Below, piece by piece: positions 1-11,006 of a stretch of DNA of 64,000 nt. The DNA comes from Sipunculus nudus (lineage: Eukaryota > Annelida > Sipuncula > Golfingiida > Sipunculidae). The notes under the pieces were generated by a model. That model searched no databases. It was not told the origin of the DNA and worked only from the letters and a program-made list of their open reading frames with translations. The stretch is from contig CM049309.1 of the NCBI GenBank assembly GCA_026874595.1, positions 97,178,723 through 97,242,722 of the forward strand. The letters are read 5' to 3'. The first letter of the stretch is position 1. Every line of letters starts with the position of its first letter. The position numbers were made by a program, and so were the translations under genes.

Positions 1-119
1 GACATAGGTGATATATATTTCTGTTGTCGTAGAAAATTTCAACAAATTGGCAAATTGGTTCTTCAAAATTTGACTGGAAGTTGTGAATCTCAGCTCATGA
101 TGTCGCAGGTCATGCTTGG

Positions 120-495
120 CAGCTGAGCGTCATGACCCATGTGTCACTTGTTATTAGTTTCTGTAGAATGGTGGAGCCACCTGTATTTTTTTTAAAGTTT
201 ACGCATTTTTTCTCGATTTTTGAGATATATAAATACGGATACGATCTTGGCCTGTTGGTTAATCTGTTTGATGCTTCAGTTGAATGGGTATATATTACCA
301 TTCAGATGATAGAATTTCCTTTTGCGAATCTCTTCCTAGTCAGCTGAGCGTCATGACCCATGGGTCACTTGTTAAATACTTATTACTTGCATTTTATTTG
401 AACAGTAACAGTCAAGCATGTTATCATGGAAGCATTGTACCTGATGTATATCCCACTGCACAGGTTTGCATTAAGGTAAAACAAGCATTGCTTTT
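120..495 (+). repeat. Ends of two dispersed repeat families
   Basis: Two copies of the 3' end of repeat family 1 (CAGCTGAGCGTCATGACCCA followed by a CACTTGTT tail) lie at 120-152 and 341-372. Just downstream, 395-476 carries the 3' end of family 2 (GCACAGGTTTGCATTAAGG). No full 5' ends are visible in the window, so these are truncated copies. Confidence 0.75.
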
Positions 496-584
496 CCCTG
501 GGTAGTATATTTTGCATGAAATATACTTGATTAATAATTTGGCAAGTTGCCTAATCCAGCAAAATTGGTAATCCCTTATGGCGC

Positions 585-870
585 CAAATTAATGGGGTTT
601 GACTGAAGTAGATCATTAATAGCATAAAGATATTGTTTCTCCCTCAGCCATCCAACCAACAGTGTGTATACAAGATTTGAAAAGGGAATTTTTAACCAAA
701 TTTACTGAACTTTTTATTTACTACATGAAATTAAGCATGTACTGAAAACTCCAATGTACAATAAATTTTTTAATCAAAGGATATCTTGAAGATGCCATGT
801 TGTGGTATTATGTTTTTAGTGATATTTTCTTTTTAAAAAATCTTATTCAGGTCACATGACATATGTAGAC
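585..870 (+). repeat. Dispersed repeat segment (family 3)
   Basis: The stretch with ACAGTGTGTATAC, AAGCATGTACTGAAAACTCC and AAGATGCCATGTTGTGG recurs, diverged, at about 25480-26395 and 31740-32720, with a short piece near 33000. It is non-coding and AT-rich. The rest of 496-1075 shows nothing recognisable. Confidence 0.6.
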
Positions 871-1089
871 AGCAGGGCAAGTGTGAAGTGAGGACAAATT
901 ATCTCCATACTAGAAAGCTGCTGAATTTCAAAGTATAAACATGCATAGATAATTCAAGTACTAAAGGGGTCTTGAACTGTGAAAAGAAACCAAGTGAGAA
1001 CGTTTGTTTTAGCAAGTAAACACAGGGAGAAATCTGAGTCGAGTGCAATCACCTGATTAGCCACAACGAGCCCTCACGTGGCATAGCAT

Positions 1090-1545
1090 CCATGGAACCC
1101 ACAAACGACTCAAAGATAATGCTTGAAGCTATCTGGAAAAAAATTGCCCTTCTTGGCTGGATAGAGCAAAAATTGATAACTTGCAAATAAGATTAGAAAT
1201 GCTGGAGACCAGAATAAGGGCCCTGTAAATGGACAATGACCACCATACGAGAAATATAGAATTGGTTCAAGCTGAAGTGGCCATTATCGAGTCAGACTCC
1301 AAGAAGCTGGCTCCAGCAAACAGCTTGACAAAAGAATTGAATATTTAGAAAATAAAGAGAGAAGCAAAAACATCATTCTCCTCAACCTAAAGGAAATTCA
1401 TGGGGAAACCAAAACAAGCCTCAAAACAAGAGTGACAGAGGTTTTGAAACATATAAACAAAGATTTTGATCAAAACCATGTGCACAATGTGTATTGGCTC
1501 AAAACAAAACAACAGCCTGTATTGATAAAGCTTTATTTATTAATA
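1090..1545 (+). pseudogene. LINE ORF1-like fragment (coiled-coil RNA-binding protein relic)
   Basis: Conceptual translation in shifting frames gives a coiled-coil-like stretch (IDNLQIRLEMLETRIRAL, near 1166-1225) followed by RIEYLENKERSKNIILLNL and a segment ending QQPVLIKL. This order, coiled coil then an RRM-like start and a 'pvlvk' strand, is typical of L1/Tx1-type ORF1 proteins. Stops and at least two frameshifts interrupt it. It ends abruptly where the LTR candidate begins, so the LTR element probably inserted into it. It could have come from the same LINE lineage as the ORF2 copies at 5893-9900 and 10909-14832, but nothing proves the link. Confidence 0.5.
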
Positions 1546-1550
1546 TTAAC

Positions 1551-1737
1551 ATGTATTATAGATTAGTTTAGTACATGATCACTAGATGTCACCAACATCT
1601 ATTTAATATTATTGAGTCTCACCTAATCAGAGTAACTAAGATGTACACCCGATCTTGTTAGATTGAATAAAACTGGTCAGCAGCTCCAGTGTTCTTTAGA
1701 TTAAACTCATTCACACCTCCCCAAACATCCTGACACA
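1551..1737 (+). mobile_element. Putative 5' LTR of Ty3/gypsy element 1
   Basis: The segment begins TGTATTATAG, carries AATAAA near 1664, ends CACA, and is followed directly by a primer-binding site. Its length is short for an LTR. No second copy was found, because the 3' part of the element is lost, so the left edge is a guess. Confidence 0.4.
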
Positions 1738-1750
1738 TGGTGTCAGAAGT
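1738..1750 (+). promoter_or_regulatory. Primer-binding site, tRNA-Leu type
   Basis: TGGTGTCAGAAGT is complementary to the 3' end of tRNA-Leu including the CCA tail (…ACTTCTGACACCA). It sits directly after the LTR candidate and about 420 bases before recognisable gag sequence, the expected place for the minus-strand priming site of an LTR retrotransposon. Confidence 0.6.
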
Positions 1751-2164
1751 CATCTTATGTGACATGGAACCACGCTGTGGGAGTATTGATACTAGAAATC
1801 TTGTTTGAACATATAATGTCTCATTGAAGCTACAGCCCACTGAGGTTCTGATGTTCCGTTTCCCGCCAAGTGACCTGCCAGGTGATACACATAGTGCCCC
1901 TTGATTTTGTACATGAACTTCACATGAACTGTACTTGTTTATTTCTGACTGTAGTCTTTTTGGACATGGCAAAGCTGCCGCTGCCACCATCTCTAGCTTT
2001 GACCGGCAATACATGTGGCCGATAATTGGAGGAAGTTTGATCAGGTTAATGCTGTATCTTGATGCTAGTGGCTCATCTTCAAAGGAGGACAGAGTAAAAA
2101 CTTCCATATTATCACATATCATTGAAGATGATCACTTGAAGTCTATAATACATTTACATTTGAG

Positions 2165-2806
2165 AACAAAGAGAACAAAATGAAGCTGACTTAGGTCATA
2201 GAGAAGTTCAAGGACAATTGTATTCCAAAGTGTAACTTGACCCTGGAAAGATTTCATTTTAATAAATATGTCCAAGAACCTACAGAGTCCATCAACCAAT
2301 ATGTGACAAGGCTGGGATCACTCTGTAAAACTTGTGAGTTTGGTGAGTTAGCAGATTCTATGATCAGGGATAAGGTAGTGTGTGGAATGAAGGATGATCT
2401 GGCAAGAGAAAGGCTACTGCGAGAGGATAATCTTACATTGGATAAAGCCCTTCATATATGCAAGGCAGCAGAAGTAGTGAAAGCTCAGTCTCAGGAGCTA
2501 AGTTCAAGTGTTACCACAGACTTAGCACCGACAGTGCATGTGATAAAAAGAAAACCAGTTCTGTTCAGTCCCAGAGGAGAGGTAGAGCTTCCATCAGACA
2601 AAGTAGTCAAACACAGTCAAACACATGTAAATGTTGTGGTTATAGACATGTGCAAGGAAAATGCCCAGCATATGGTAAGACTTGTGCAAAGTGCCAGAAG
2701 AGAAATCATTTTGCAAAGGTATGTTTGTCCAGCAACATGTCCAGGTGCTGTACATGCAGCAGTGGTAACAGAGACAGATGAGTCCGCTCTTGTTATTGAC
2801 ACATAG
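2165..2806 (+). pseudogene. gag: Ty3/gypsy element 1: gag relic
   Basis: The capsid part (about 2170-2520) reads ERFHFNKYVQEPTESINQYV and RDKVVCGMKDDLARERLL, typical of gypsy gag capsid. The reading frame then shifts by about 2520-2600. The nucleocapsid in the new frame holds two zinc knuckles at about 2630-2735: C-x2-C-x3-H-x4-C and CAKCQKRNHFAKVC (C-x2-C-x4-H-x4-C). Gag would package the element RNA in cytoplasmic particles. The frameshift between capsid and knuckles makes this copy non-functional. The 415 bases between the primer site and gag hold only leader or decayed sequence. Confidence 0.8.
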
Positions 2807-2829
2807 ACTGTTGATACTGTTGATACTAT

Positions 2830-3110
2830 TGAGTCACATGACTGGATTGTGCCACTTGTTATACAGAGTACTGTAATACCAGTAAAGCTAGATACTGGAG
2901 CACAAACTAATATATTGTCACAGGGAGACTATGATAAACTGAAAGAAAAGCCCAAGTAACATGGAACACAAGACAAGCTTACCGGGTACCTAAACCATAA
3001 TATACCAGTCAAGGGCAAGTGTGTTGTTACTGTGCAACACAAAAGAGCTAATCACAATCTCATGTTTAAGTTGTCCTGGGTACTGGTCAAACCTTGCTAG
3101 TACATACAGC
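2830..3110 (+). pseudogene. Ty3/gypsy element 1: aspartic protease relic
   Basis: A retropepsin-like segment with the catalytic motif LDTGAQTNIL (DTGA at 2891-2902) preceded by IPVK, and a following stretch in a shifted frame (GYLNHNIPVKGKC). An in-frame stop occurs about 20 codons after the motif. The protease normally processes Gag-Pol. It lies between gag and RT, the usual gypsy order. Confidence 0.7.
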
Positions 3111-3184
3111 ATCAGAGAGATTACAGCTAGTAAAAAGACTTGTTGATGCAGTAGATGAAACTGATGATACTGCTCATATTCAAA

Positions 3185-3905
3185 ATTTGGTTGCTTGCCA
3201 GGAGAACATAGTATTCTCACAGATAATAAAATACAATCTGTAGTACATCTATGCCGCAAAGTACCAATTGCTCTTCGTGATCAGCTCAAACTTGAATTAC
3301 AGTGCACGGAAAATATTGGTGTAAATACCAAAGTAGACAAATCAACAAAATGGGTGAATTCCTTGGTTATGGTACAGAAAACCAATGGTCAGATCAGTCT
3401 TTGTCTTCAGTTGATCCAAGAGATTTGAATAGAGCAATACTGAGACAACACTTTAAACTGCCCACTAGGGAAGAAATTATGGCACATTTCTCAGGTGCAA
3501 AATTCATTTCCAAGCTTAATGCATCCCAGGGATTATGACAGATGTGCCTAGATGATGACAGTAGTTTTCTATGTAGTTTCAATACTCCATTTGGGAGATA
3601 TGGCTTTCTCAGAATTATATCACAAAACAGTACACGATATCTACCTTAGATATCCCAGTTGTTGATACCTCCATGGGGGATATTATTATTTTGGGACAGT
3701 CAAAAGCGCAGTATGACCAGAGGCTACATCAAGCACTTGAAGCTGCTAGAAAGTACAACCTGAAGCTGAACAAAAGCAAATGTGAACTTGGGAGTACAGC
3801 AGTTAACCTTCCTAGGAGATTTGTTAACACAGGATGGTCTAAAACCTGATGATCAGAAAATATCAGCTATAGTCAACATGAGAAAACCAGAGAACCGTAA
3901 GGATG
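3185..3905 (+). pseudogene. Ty3/gypsy element 1: reverse transcriptase relic
   Basis: RT blocks appear in several frames: VNSLVMVQKTNGQISLCL, DPRDLNRAILRQHFKLPTRE, FSGAKFISKLNASQG, TPFGRYGF, and SMGDIIILGQSKAQYDQRL. The catalytic DD pair of the usual (Y/F/S)xDD box reads GD here (near 3674-3685), so a catalytic aspartate is lost. Frameshifts near 3415, 3590 and 3645 and several stops also kill it. The thumb region continues into KLNKSKCEL and LTFLGDLLTQDGLKPD. Confidence 0.8.
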
Positions 3906-4470
3906 CTCAGAGGTTCTTTGGTATGGTAACTTACAAGCCAAGTGGGTGCCAGGACTGTCTGATAAAACTGCACCAATACGCTGGCTACTAGATCAAAAGA
4001 ATGAAATGCAGTGGGGCCTGAAACAAGAACATGCTTTTAAGACCCTGAAACAGGCCTTAACATCAACCCCTGTTTTACAGAACTATGACTGAGAGAAGCC
4101 TATCAAATTATCATCTGATGTTTCACAGAATGGCTAAGGAGCAATACTGTCTGTTACAACAGCATGACACAGAATGAACACCTGTGGCGTATGCATCAAG
4201 AGCCTTAACTGATGCGGAGAAACGATATGCTCAGATAGAAAAAGAGCTTTTGGGCATTTCATTTGCTAGTGAAAAATTCCATCAGTATATTTTGGCACAA
4301 GAGTTCAGGCAGAAACAGATCACAAGCCACTTGTAAACATTTTCAGGAAATCATTGAATGATTGTCCAATTCATATACAAAGACTGTTGATACACTTGCA
4401 GAAATATGATCTTGATGTGACTTATACACCAGGTTAATTCTTACATACAGCAGATGCACTCTCCAGAGCT
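3905..4470 (+). pseudogene. Ty3/gypsy element 1: RNase H relic
   Basis: RNase H sequence in shifting frames: EHAFKTLKQALTSTPVL, KLSSDVSQNG, PVAYASRALTDAEKRYAQIE, KELLGISFASEKFHQYI, and the tether PLVNIFRKSLNDCP…ADALSRA. It follows RT and precedes the integrase as in canonical gypsy pol. In-frame stops are present (for example after QNYD and after SQNG). Confidence 0.75.
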
Positions 4471-4476
4471 ACTGAC

Positions 4477-5025
4477 ATGACAGATTCAAGTGAGTCAACC
4501 ACAGCTGATGATGTAGATATACATGTTGATATGATTTTACACAGTATGCCAGTTACAGATCAGAGGATGAGCCAGATTAAACTTGAAACCAGCAAAGATC
4601 CTTCAATGATAATCTTACAAGAGACAGTATTACATGGATGGCCTCGCAACAAGGGAGATTGCCTGTCTGAGATACAAGCCTACTGGAATGTCAGGGAGGA
4701 ATTATCAGTGGCTGATGGTATTGTTATTAAAGGATCCAAGATTGTTATGCCCGGAACATTACATCAGGATTTATTGTCAAAGATCCATGAGGGTCATATG
4801 GGAATTGAGAAGTGCAGGAGATGTGCGAGAAGTGTAATGTATTGGCCTGGAATGAATAGTGACATTTCAAATATAGTGAACAACTGTAGCTCATGTCTGA
4901 AGTTCAGTCGAGCACAGGCACCGGAACCAATGAAACCTCACAAAATACCAGGTAGACCTTGGCAAAAGGTAGGATCAGACATATTTACATATGAAGGTAA
5001 GAACTATCTTATTGTGTCTGATTAT
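4477..5025 (+). pseudogene. Ty3/gypsy element 1: integrase, N-terminal part
   Basis: The open stretch contains the zinc-binding HHCC domain: HEGHMGIEKCRRCARSVMYW followed by NNCSSCLKF. The start of the catalytic core follows (PWQKVGSDIFTYEGKNYLIV, with its first Asp). Coding similarity stops at 5025 because a hairpin-ended element is inserted there. The remainder of the core resumes at 16551 in the same orientation. The integrase would insert the cDNA into chromosomes, but this copy is split by 11.5 kb. Confidence 0.85.
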
Positions 5026-5244
5026 TGTATCCGCCAAAATGAACTTTTGCGAATTTTGTTTTAGACCGGGTTCCACCACCGCCGCCACCGCGTTTGTTTC
5101 CTGAGAACTCCTCTGAGACTACTGGACTGATTTTTCCGTAACCTACCCCAATTATCGGGTCACATGTGAACTGGTGCCTAACCGATTTTTGTTGACCTCT
5201 GACCTTTCCTCTCTGCCCAGCGTCCATTTGTGCGTGTTTCCACA

Positions 5245-5890
5245 CATAAACCCAAAATATCTCTGGAACGGTTTGACTGATCATGAAAATAATTTTGTAC
5301 AAATGTAGCCCTTGGATAGCTTTATAACATACACAAAAAATGGTGGCGCCACCTGCAACCATGTTTGCACAGTGTACATCTGTTCATCTGCCTTGGGTTA
5401 AAATTACTCATATCTCTGCAGTAGTTCGACTAATTCACCTGAAATTTGGCATGCGTATACATCTTGGATAGTGTATAGATCTCACATAGCTCTTTATCAT
5501 ATGCAAAACTGGTGGCGCCACCTGCAACCATTTTTGCACAGCGTCCATCTGTTTGTCTGTTGGGGAAAAATCACACATATCTCTGTAGTGGTGTGACATA
5601 TCTGCCTAAAATTTTGCAGGTTTGTACATCCTGGACAGTTTTCTTGATTTTATGACAGGTGGTGCCACATACATTTTAGTTTACACTGCAGACATCCAAG
5701 CTCATATCTCGGAAACTGTTTGACAGATTGGGCCAAAATTTTGCATGTGTACAGATCTCACATAGCCCTTTATCATACAGGGGCCACCTGTTGCTAATTT
5801 TGCACTGTGTCTGTCTGTTTGTCTGCTGTGGGCTAAAATCACTCATATAAATGTAGTGGTTTGACTTTTCTGCCTAAAATTTTGCATATA
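5245..5890 (+). repeat. Core tandem repeats of about 130-165 bp with a GGTGGCGCCACC palindrome
   Basis: Four diverged units, each starting with TATCTCTG(G/C)A-like sequence, then 'TTTGCATGTGTA', 'CATAGCTCTTTATCATA', and in most a GGTGGCGCCACCTGCAACC block (5342-5356, 5511-5525) followed by TTTTGCACAG. A further unit remnant appears at 16345-16435 on the far side of the inserted LINEs, showing that the array once continued. The preceding 5070-5110 is a short CCG/CCACCG-rich tract. Confidence 0.7.
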
Positions 5891-6044
5891 TATTTTTTTT
5901 TTTTATTACAAACAAACAAATACAATACATACAAAACAAACAGTGAAAGTTTCCAAAACAATTCGATATCCTTTCAATATATATGTATATAAAGATCCAC
6001 TGTCTCACCTATATATATTGTATTATCCAATTCCATATGGTGTT

Positions 6045-7514
6045 TTATATATTCCCAAAACAAAATATCTGATAATAATGCAGTAAATATGTATATAATA
6101 CCTGTATTCTCAAAGTAAATCCTCTAATTATCTGTATACCTATACCTCTCCCATAACTAAACTCTCCCCATCTACTATGAAACTTAGTTACCAAGTTATT
6201 TTTTTGTGCCATCATAAATTCTATTCTGGCATATTTCCAGATTTCCTGGCATGCTTTATCAAAAGATAGACCTTCTTGACAATTTCTAGCTCTATTTATA
6301 TATTGTTTCACCACAAACAAAATTAAGTTCCCTACTACAGGTGCCCTTGGAGCACCGTACATGACTGTAGAGATATTTATATCAATATTAATACCTTTTT
6401 GTTTACACCACCTTTCAATATCTGACCATAGTGTTCTAACCTTATAGCAAGACCAAAACAAGTGTGTTAATTGTTCTTGCTCTCTTTTACAAAAAGTACA
6501 TGAATCAGAATCTTTAATCTTCCATTTACATAACCAATAATTATTTACTAAACAATTATTAAGCAATTTATATCAAAACACTCTAGATTTTGTGTCCAAA
6601 CATATTTTAAAGGGAAGCTTGTATACTTCCTTATAATCTACCTCTATGTCTGACATGCAACTTGCTATATTTGGAATATATGGCCCTTTTCTTAATATAG
6701 TACCAACAAAGCACTAACATATTCCTTTCGAAGATGCATCAGATATGAGTATCTGCTCCCCATTACAAAAAGCAAACAAAAAGGGCTCTATAGAACTTAA
6801 ATTTTGCGGTTTAAGATATTTAAACTTAGACACAAGGGCATACCATTTTAAAAAATGTATTCCTGAGATACCTTTGCCAATTCAAAATTAAAAAAACTTG
6901 ATATACCCATGTAATCAAACAAATCTAATCCTGAGTTAATTCCTACATCAGAAAACTGTTTCCAATAGGTTAAAGCATTGTCAATTTTTAATAATTTATT
7001 ATTCCAAATAATTTGCTTTTCACATGGAACATTTTCAAAATATTTCATTCGTAACATTATATAACTTTTTAAGACTTCTTTATAAAAGCTTGGAATATTA
7101 AATAATTTTATATCTTTTATTTCTATATTACTGTTAAGCAACAACTCTACATCTGGACAGAGTGTCTGTAAAAAATGTCTAAACAACACCTTCCATGGTC
7201 TTTCTTCTACCTATATGTATCTTTTAAGCCATGCTATTCTTGATGTATAAATTATTGATTCTATATGTGGAGCATTTAGACCACCATTTTCCACTTCTTG
7301 TACTAATTTTACTCTCTTAACTCTCTCTACCTCCATTCCACATAAAACTGAAGAAGAGTTCATCAACTCTTTTACAAAAGTCTACTGGTACTGATGCATT
7401 AGAAATATAATAATAAAACTTTGAAAAAAAGAATGATTTTGCTACTTGAATTTTTCCTAAAAGTGTCAGTCCTCTCTGGTTCCACATTTTCAATATATTT
7501 TGCACTGAATTCAA
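6045..7514 (-). pseudogene. LINE ORF2 C-terminal region, broken into three frames
   Basis: Pieces in different frames: 7317-7514 (WNQRGLTLLGKIQVAKSFFF, the post-RT 'thumb' typical of L1/Tx1), 6848-7189 (a stretch without a named domain), and 6045-6566, which carries the zinc finger SCTFCKREQEQLTHLFWSC (C-x2-C…H-x4-C). Frameshifts and stops separate the pieces. The zinc finger is the usual end of this ORF2 class and is thought to bind nucleic acid during target-primed reverse transcription. Confidence 0.75.
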
Positions 7515-7515
7515 C

Positions 7516-8712
7516 TTAGAGAAAAAAATTTAAATCCTCGGATTCTTTTTTATCATATGAAATGTAAACTCCAAAAAATTTTATTGGATTATCAGGCCAT
7601 CTTATTCCTAGTGGTTTCTGCTTATTATTTCTAAATTGACCTATCCACATACCTTCACATTTCTCATAATTAATTTTTAAACCACTAAAATTACCAAATT
7701 GTTTAATGATCTCAAGGAAATATTTAGCTGAACTTTTGTCTTTTACAATTCCTACCGTATCATCTGCATACTGAAGTAACTTAAAATGATATCCTGAAAC
7801 TTCTAATCCTTTTATTTTTTCTGAACTCTTTATGTATTCTGCAATTACTTCAGCAGCTAAAACAAATAAATATGGGGACAAAGGGTCTCCTTGCCGAACC
7901 CCTCTTTTAACTTTAAAATATCCAGATGTAACTCCATTATTTATTGTACAGCTTTCAATATTATTATATAAAATGTGAATCCAATTGATAAATATGGATG
8001 GAAATTTATATTTCTCCAAAACTGATATCATAAAGTTCCATTCCAAGGAATCAAAAGCTTTTTCAAAATCTATACTGATTAATATCCCAGGTAAATTTTT
8101 CATTCTTGTATATTCTAAGAGGTCTGATAAAATGCTTATATTTTCCCCTATATATCTTCCCTGAATATATCCAGTTTGATTTGCATTAATAATTTCTGGC
8201 ATGATCTTCTTTAATCTTAATGCTAAAGTTTTTGATAAAATTTTGTTATCTACATTTAACAAAGATATAGGCCTCCAATTTTTTAATAATGTTCTATCCT
8301 TTTTCTTGTCAATTAATGTTATTATTGCCTGTTTTTGAGAAGACGACAGTTCCCCTGTTTGAAATGATCTATTAAATGATGCTACCATAGTTGAGCCGAA
8401 AAGGGGCCAAAATTTTTGATAAAATTCTGCAGATATGCCATCATTACCTGGGCTTTTGTTTTTTGCAAATGTTTTTAGAGTTAATTAACATTCCTCTTCT
8501 GTAATTTCTTTACCTAAATATTCTGAATTTAATTTGGATAACATTGGCAACTTTATTTTATCCAAGTATTCATCCAACTCCTTCTGAGTGTTGTTTGCTT
8601 GTGAACAATATAACTTCCGATAAAATTCCTTTTGCATTTCTAAAATTTCTTTTCCTTTGGTTACTATTTCTCCTGTAGGTGACACTAATTTTCTTATACA
8701 TTTTTGTCCATT
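7516..8712 (-). pseudogene. LINE reverse transcriptase
   Basis: The RT domain is essentially continuous. It shows LLKNWRPISLLNVDNKILSK, the QTGYIQGRYIGENI block, SIDFEKAFDSLEW (first catalytic Asp), RGVRQGDPLSPYLFVL and the catalytic box LLQYADDTVGIV. These are diagnostic of the L1/Tx1 branch of non-LTR retrotransposons. An in-frame stop at 8482-8484 and a frameshift near 7515 break the ORF. It is in the same frame as the endonuclease upstream, with one further stop at 8713-8715. Confidence 0.85.
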
Positions 8713-8715
8713 ATT

Positions 8716-9888
8716 TTACTTCTCTAAGTTGAGGAAATATTTAGAATTTTTTTCTCCATGTTCTAACCATCTAATTTTAGATCTAAGCATACAACCTTGT
8801 GTTTTATAATTATCAATATCTGCCAGCTGATTCGTAACTGAAGTTATTTCATCTTGTAAAGCTTGACTATGGCATACTTTGGATGTGTCTAATTTTTCTT
8901 GTAATACCTGTAGTTTTTGTTTAAGACTCTCTTCTTTTGTTTTTCTTTCTTTAGCTCTTTTTTTACAATATGATATACTAAACTGTCTTATCTTGTATTT
9001 AAACAATTCCCATTTAACCCTGTCATCTTTAATATGACTGTACTCTCTATCCCATACTTTTTTTTCTTTGTTCAGATTTTCCACAAATTCTGCTTCTTGT
9101 AATATATCTCCATTTAATTTCCAATAGCCTTTACCCTTTTTTTTATCTGATGGGTGTTCCAAATCCAAAATTACTGCGCAATGATCTGAATGAATGTATG
9201 GTTCAATATATGTATCTTTAACTGTATCTTGTAACGTTTGTGAAATCCACCAATAATCTAATCTAGAGCAAATATTACCATTTTTTTGTCTCCATGTATA
9301 ACGTTTCTTTGATGGGTATTTGATTCTAAAAAAATCAGTTAATGATAAATAATCTATTGTTTTTTTAAAGTTTTCTACTACTGTTTTCTTTATATCTTTT
9401 GTTCCTCCTTTTTTATCCAAAATCCCATCAAAAACTATATTAAAATCTCCTCCTACTAAGACATTGTCTGTATTTTCTATATGCTGGTGTATTAAGTTAT
9501 AGAGTCTTATGTAAAATCTATTTTGTTCATTTGTCATATTTGGTGCATAAATGTTTATTAACTTGTATTCTATTCCCTTTATTTTTAATCCAATTATCAG
9601 AATCCTTCCATCTTGAGAACTGTGTACCTTTAACTCGTCTTCTATTTCTAAATTCTTTTTAATGAAAATAGCACATCCTCTACTAGATGAATTTGCATGA
9701 CTATAAAAAGCTTTCCCATTCCATTCATTATTCCACTGATTTTCTATTTCTGTAGTTCCATGTGTTTCCTGTAAGAACAGTATATCAGCCCCTTGCAATT
9801 TGGCCCATCTAAATACAGACCTTCTCTTTTTGGGGTTACCTAACCCCCTAACATTTAAGCTTATTAATCTGAATGACACAAATAACAC
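8716..9888 (-). pseudogene. LINE AP-type endonuclease (ORF2 N-terminus)
   Basis: About 390 residues of apurinic-type endonuclease with all key motifs: LNVRGLGNPKKRR (Asn), FLQETHG (Glu), INIYAPN, VGGDFN, SRLDYWW and IHSDHCAV (final Asp-His). It nicks target DNA to prime reverse transcription. No AUG is visible at the 5' end and a stop lies just upstream, so the true start is lost or altered. The long lysine- and glutamate-rich linker before RT (about residues 260-390) is usual for this group. The domain itself is intact, but a stop separates it from RT. Confidence 0.85.
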
Positions 9889-9900
9889 AAATATTACTCT

Positions 9901-10896
9901 TTAACCATAAATACTTTACTGGGAGATAAACAAGTGTTTTGAGTTTGTATATTAATAAATTTGTTAGCATGTGCAAATGGAAAAATAAACTAATTAAAAA
10001 AGTAATCTTGTTGGTTTTAGTATCTTTGTAACATTTTAATCTAATGTTTTTTTCTTAAATAAGCCCAACAAGTTGTAGCCTTTAGTTTACTTTCTTGTAC
10101 TAAGCTTAGTAAGCTAAAGGTTACATGGATCATCTTGATCCATCCTAAACCTGAGGAAAACCTTATTCTCTCAGGTCTATTCATCGTCATGTCAGCAAAA
10201 GGACTTCTGACAGGCTTGCCCCTTTCTTATATTTATTTTTTAACAACTAACCCAAATTTAATCTATATCTTAGTCAATATTTTCTTTCTTCTAGTATTCT
10301 GATTTTGTTTTAAATTATTATTCTTTTATAACTAATCTCGAATTTACAAATTAATGTATCTAGCTTTTCCTGGTGTATAAATATCTTAATTCTAATTCAT
10401 ATATAACCATTATTATTTGATTTCATTTGATTGACAGCTTTAGTATTACTTAGGTGACTGTTTACACCTTAACAAATTAATATATCCATATATTTCTATG
10501 ATATTAATATGTATCAAAGTGCCTATTTCATAAAAAAAAAAATTTACTTTTTCAAAATAGGTAACTCTCTGTGTGTTACCCTTGATATTTTAGGAAAAAA
10601 ATAAGACTCATATCACCTCAGATGTCTTCCTATGATGTCAACATACCCAGAAACCTTAATAAATAATAGTACAAACTAAAGTCTGAAAGATAAATAAATA
10701 TATAAAATAAAAGTTAAGTCTAGTAACTAAACATATATAATGCTTAATAATTATCAACATTGTTCTACCCCAGTGAACAACTTGCATGTTTAGTATTATC
10801 ATGTTTAGTATTATCATGCATGTTTAGTATTAATCTTTCTGTGAAACAATTATACTGAAAGACCTTTACTTATCACAGTTGCTGATTAGGGTTAAA
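9901..10896. other. AT-rich stretch without genes
   Basis: No coding region is supported on either strand. A 19-bp unit (ATGTTTAGTATTATC type) occurs about three times at 10788-10834. The last part (about 10740-10908) belongs to a segment duplicated at 15737-16215. Confidence 0.6.
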
Positions 10897-10908
10897 GGTA
10901 AGGAAAAT
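10897..10908 (+). repeat. Left target-site duplication of the + strand LINE
   Basis: GGTAAGGAAAAT, preceded by AAA, is repeated exactly at 14833-14844 directly after the oligo-A tail. A 12-15 bp duplication of this kind is the product of target-primed reverse transcription. Confidence 0.9.
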
Positions 10909-11006
10909 AGCTATAGCTTTATCCGTCCAATTTAAAAAATGCAGCTGTGTAATCCATTCAACTACAAGTACGCAGGCGCATTTAAAAATAGAATGTGTTA
11001 ATAAGA

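Larger units (their letters stand above)
5893..9900 (-). mobile_element. L1/Tx1-like LINE, minus strand, with oligo-A tail
   Basis: On the + strand a T12 run (5893-5904) marks the 3' oligo-A end of a minus-strand LINE. Reading from 9888 down to 6045 gives an endonuclease, a reverse transcriptase and a C-terminal CCHC-type zinc finger. No ORF1 is visible upstream, between 9900 and 10890. I could not identify a convincing target-site duplication. Confidence 0.8.

Noticed and set aside
1658-2122. 154-residue minus-strand open frame over the LTR and gag leader
   Set aside because: It lies antisense to the primer-binding site and gag leader, with no recognisable domain. Best explained as a shadow frame.
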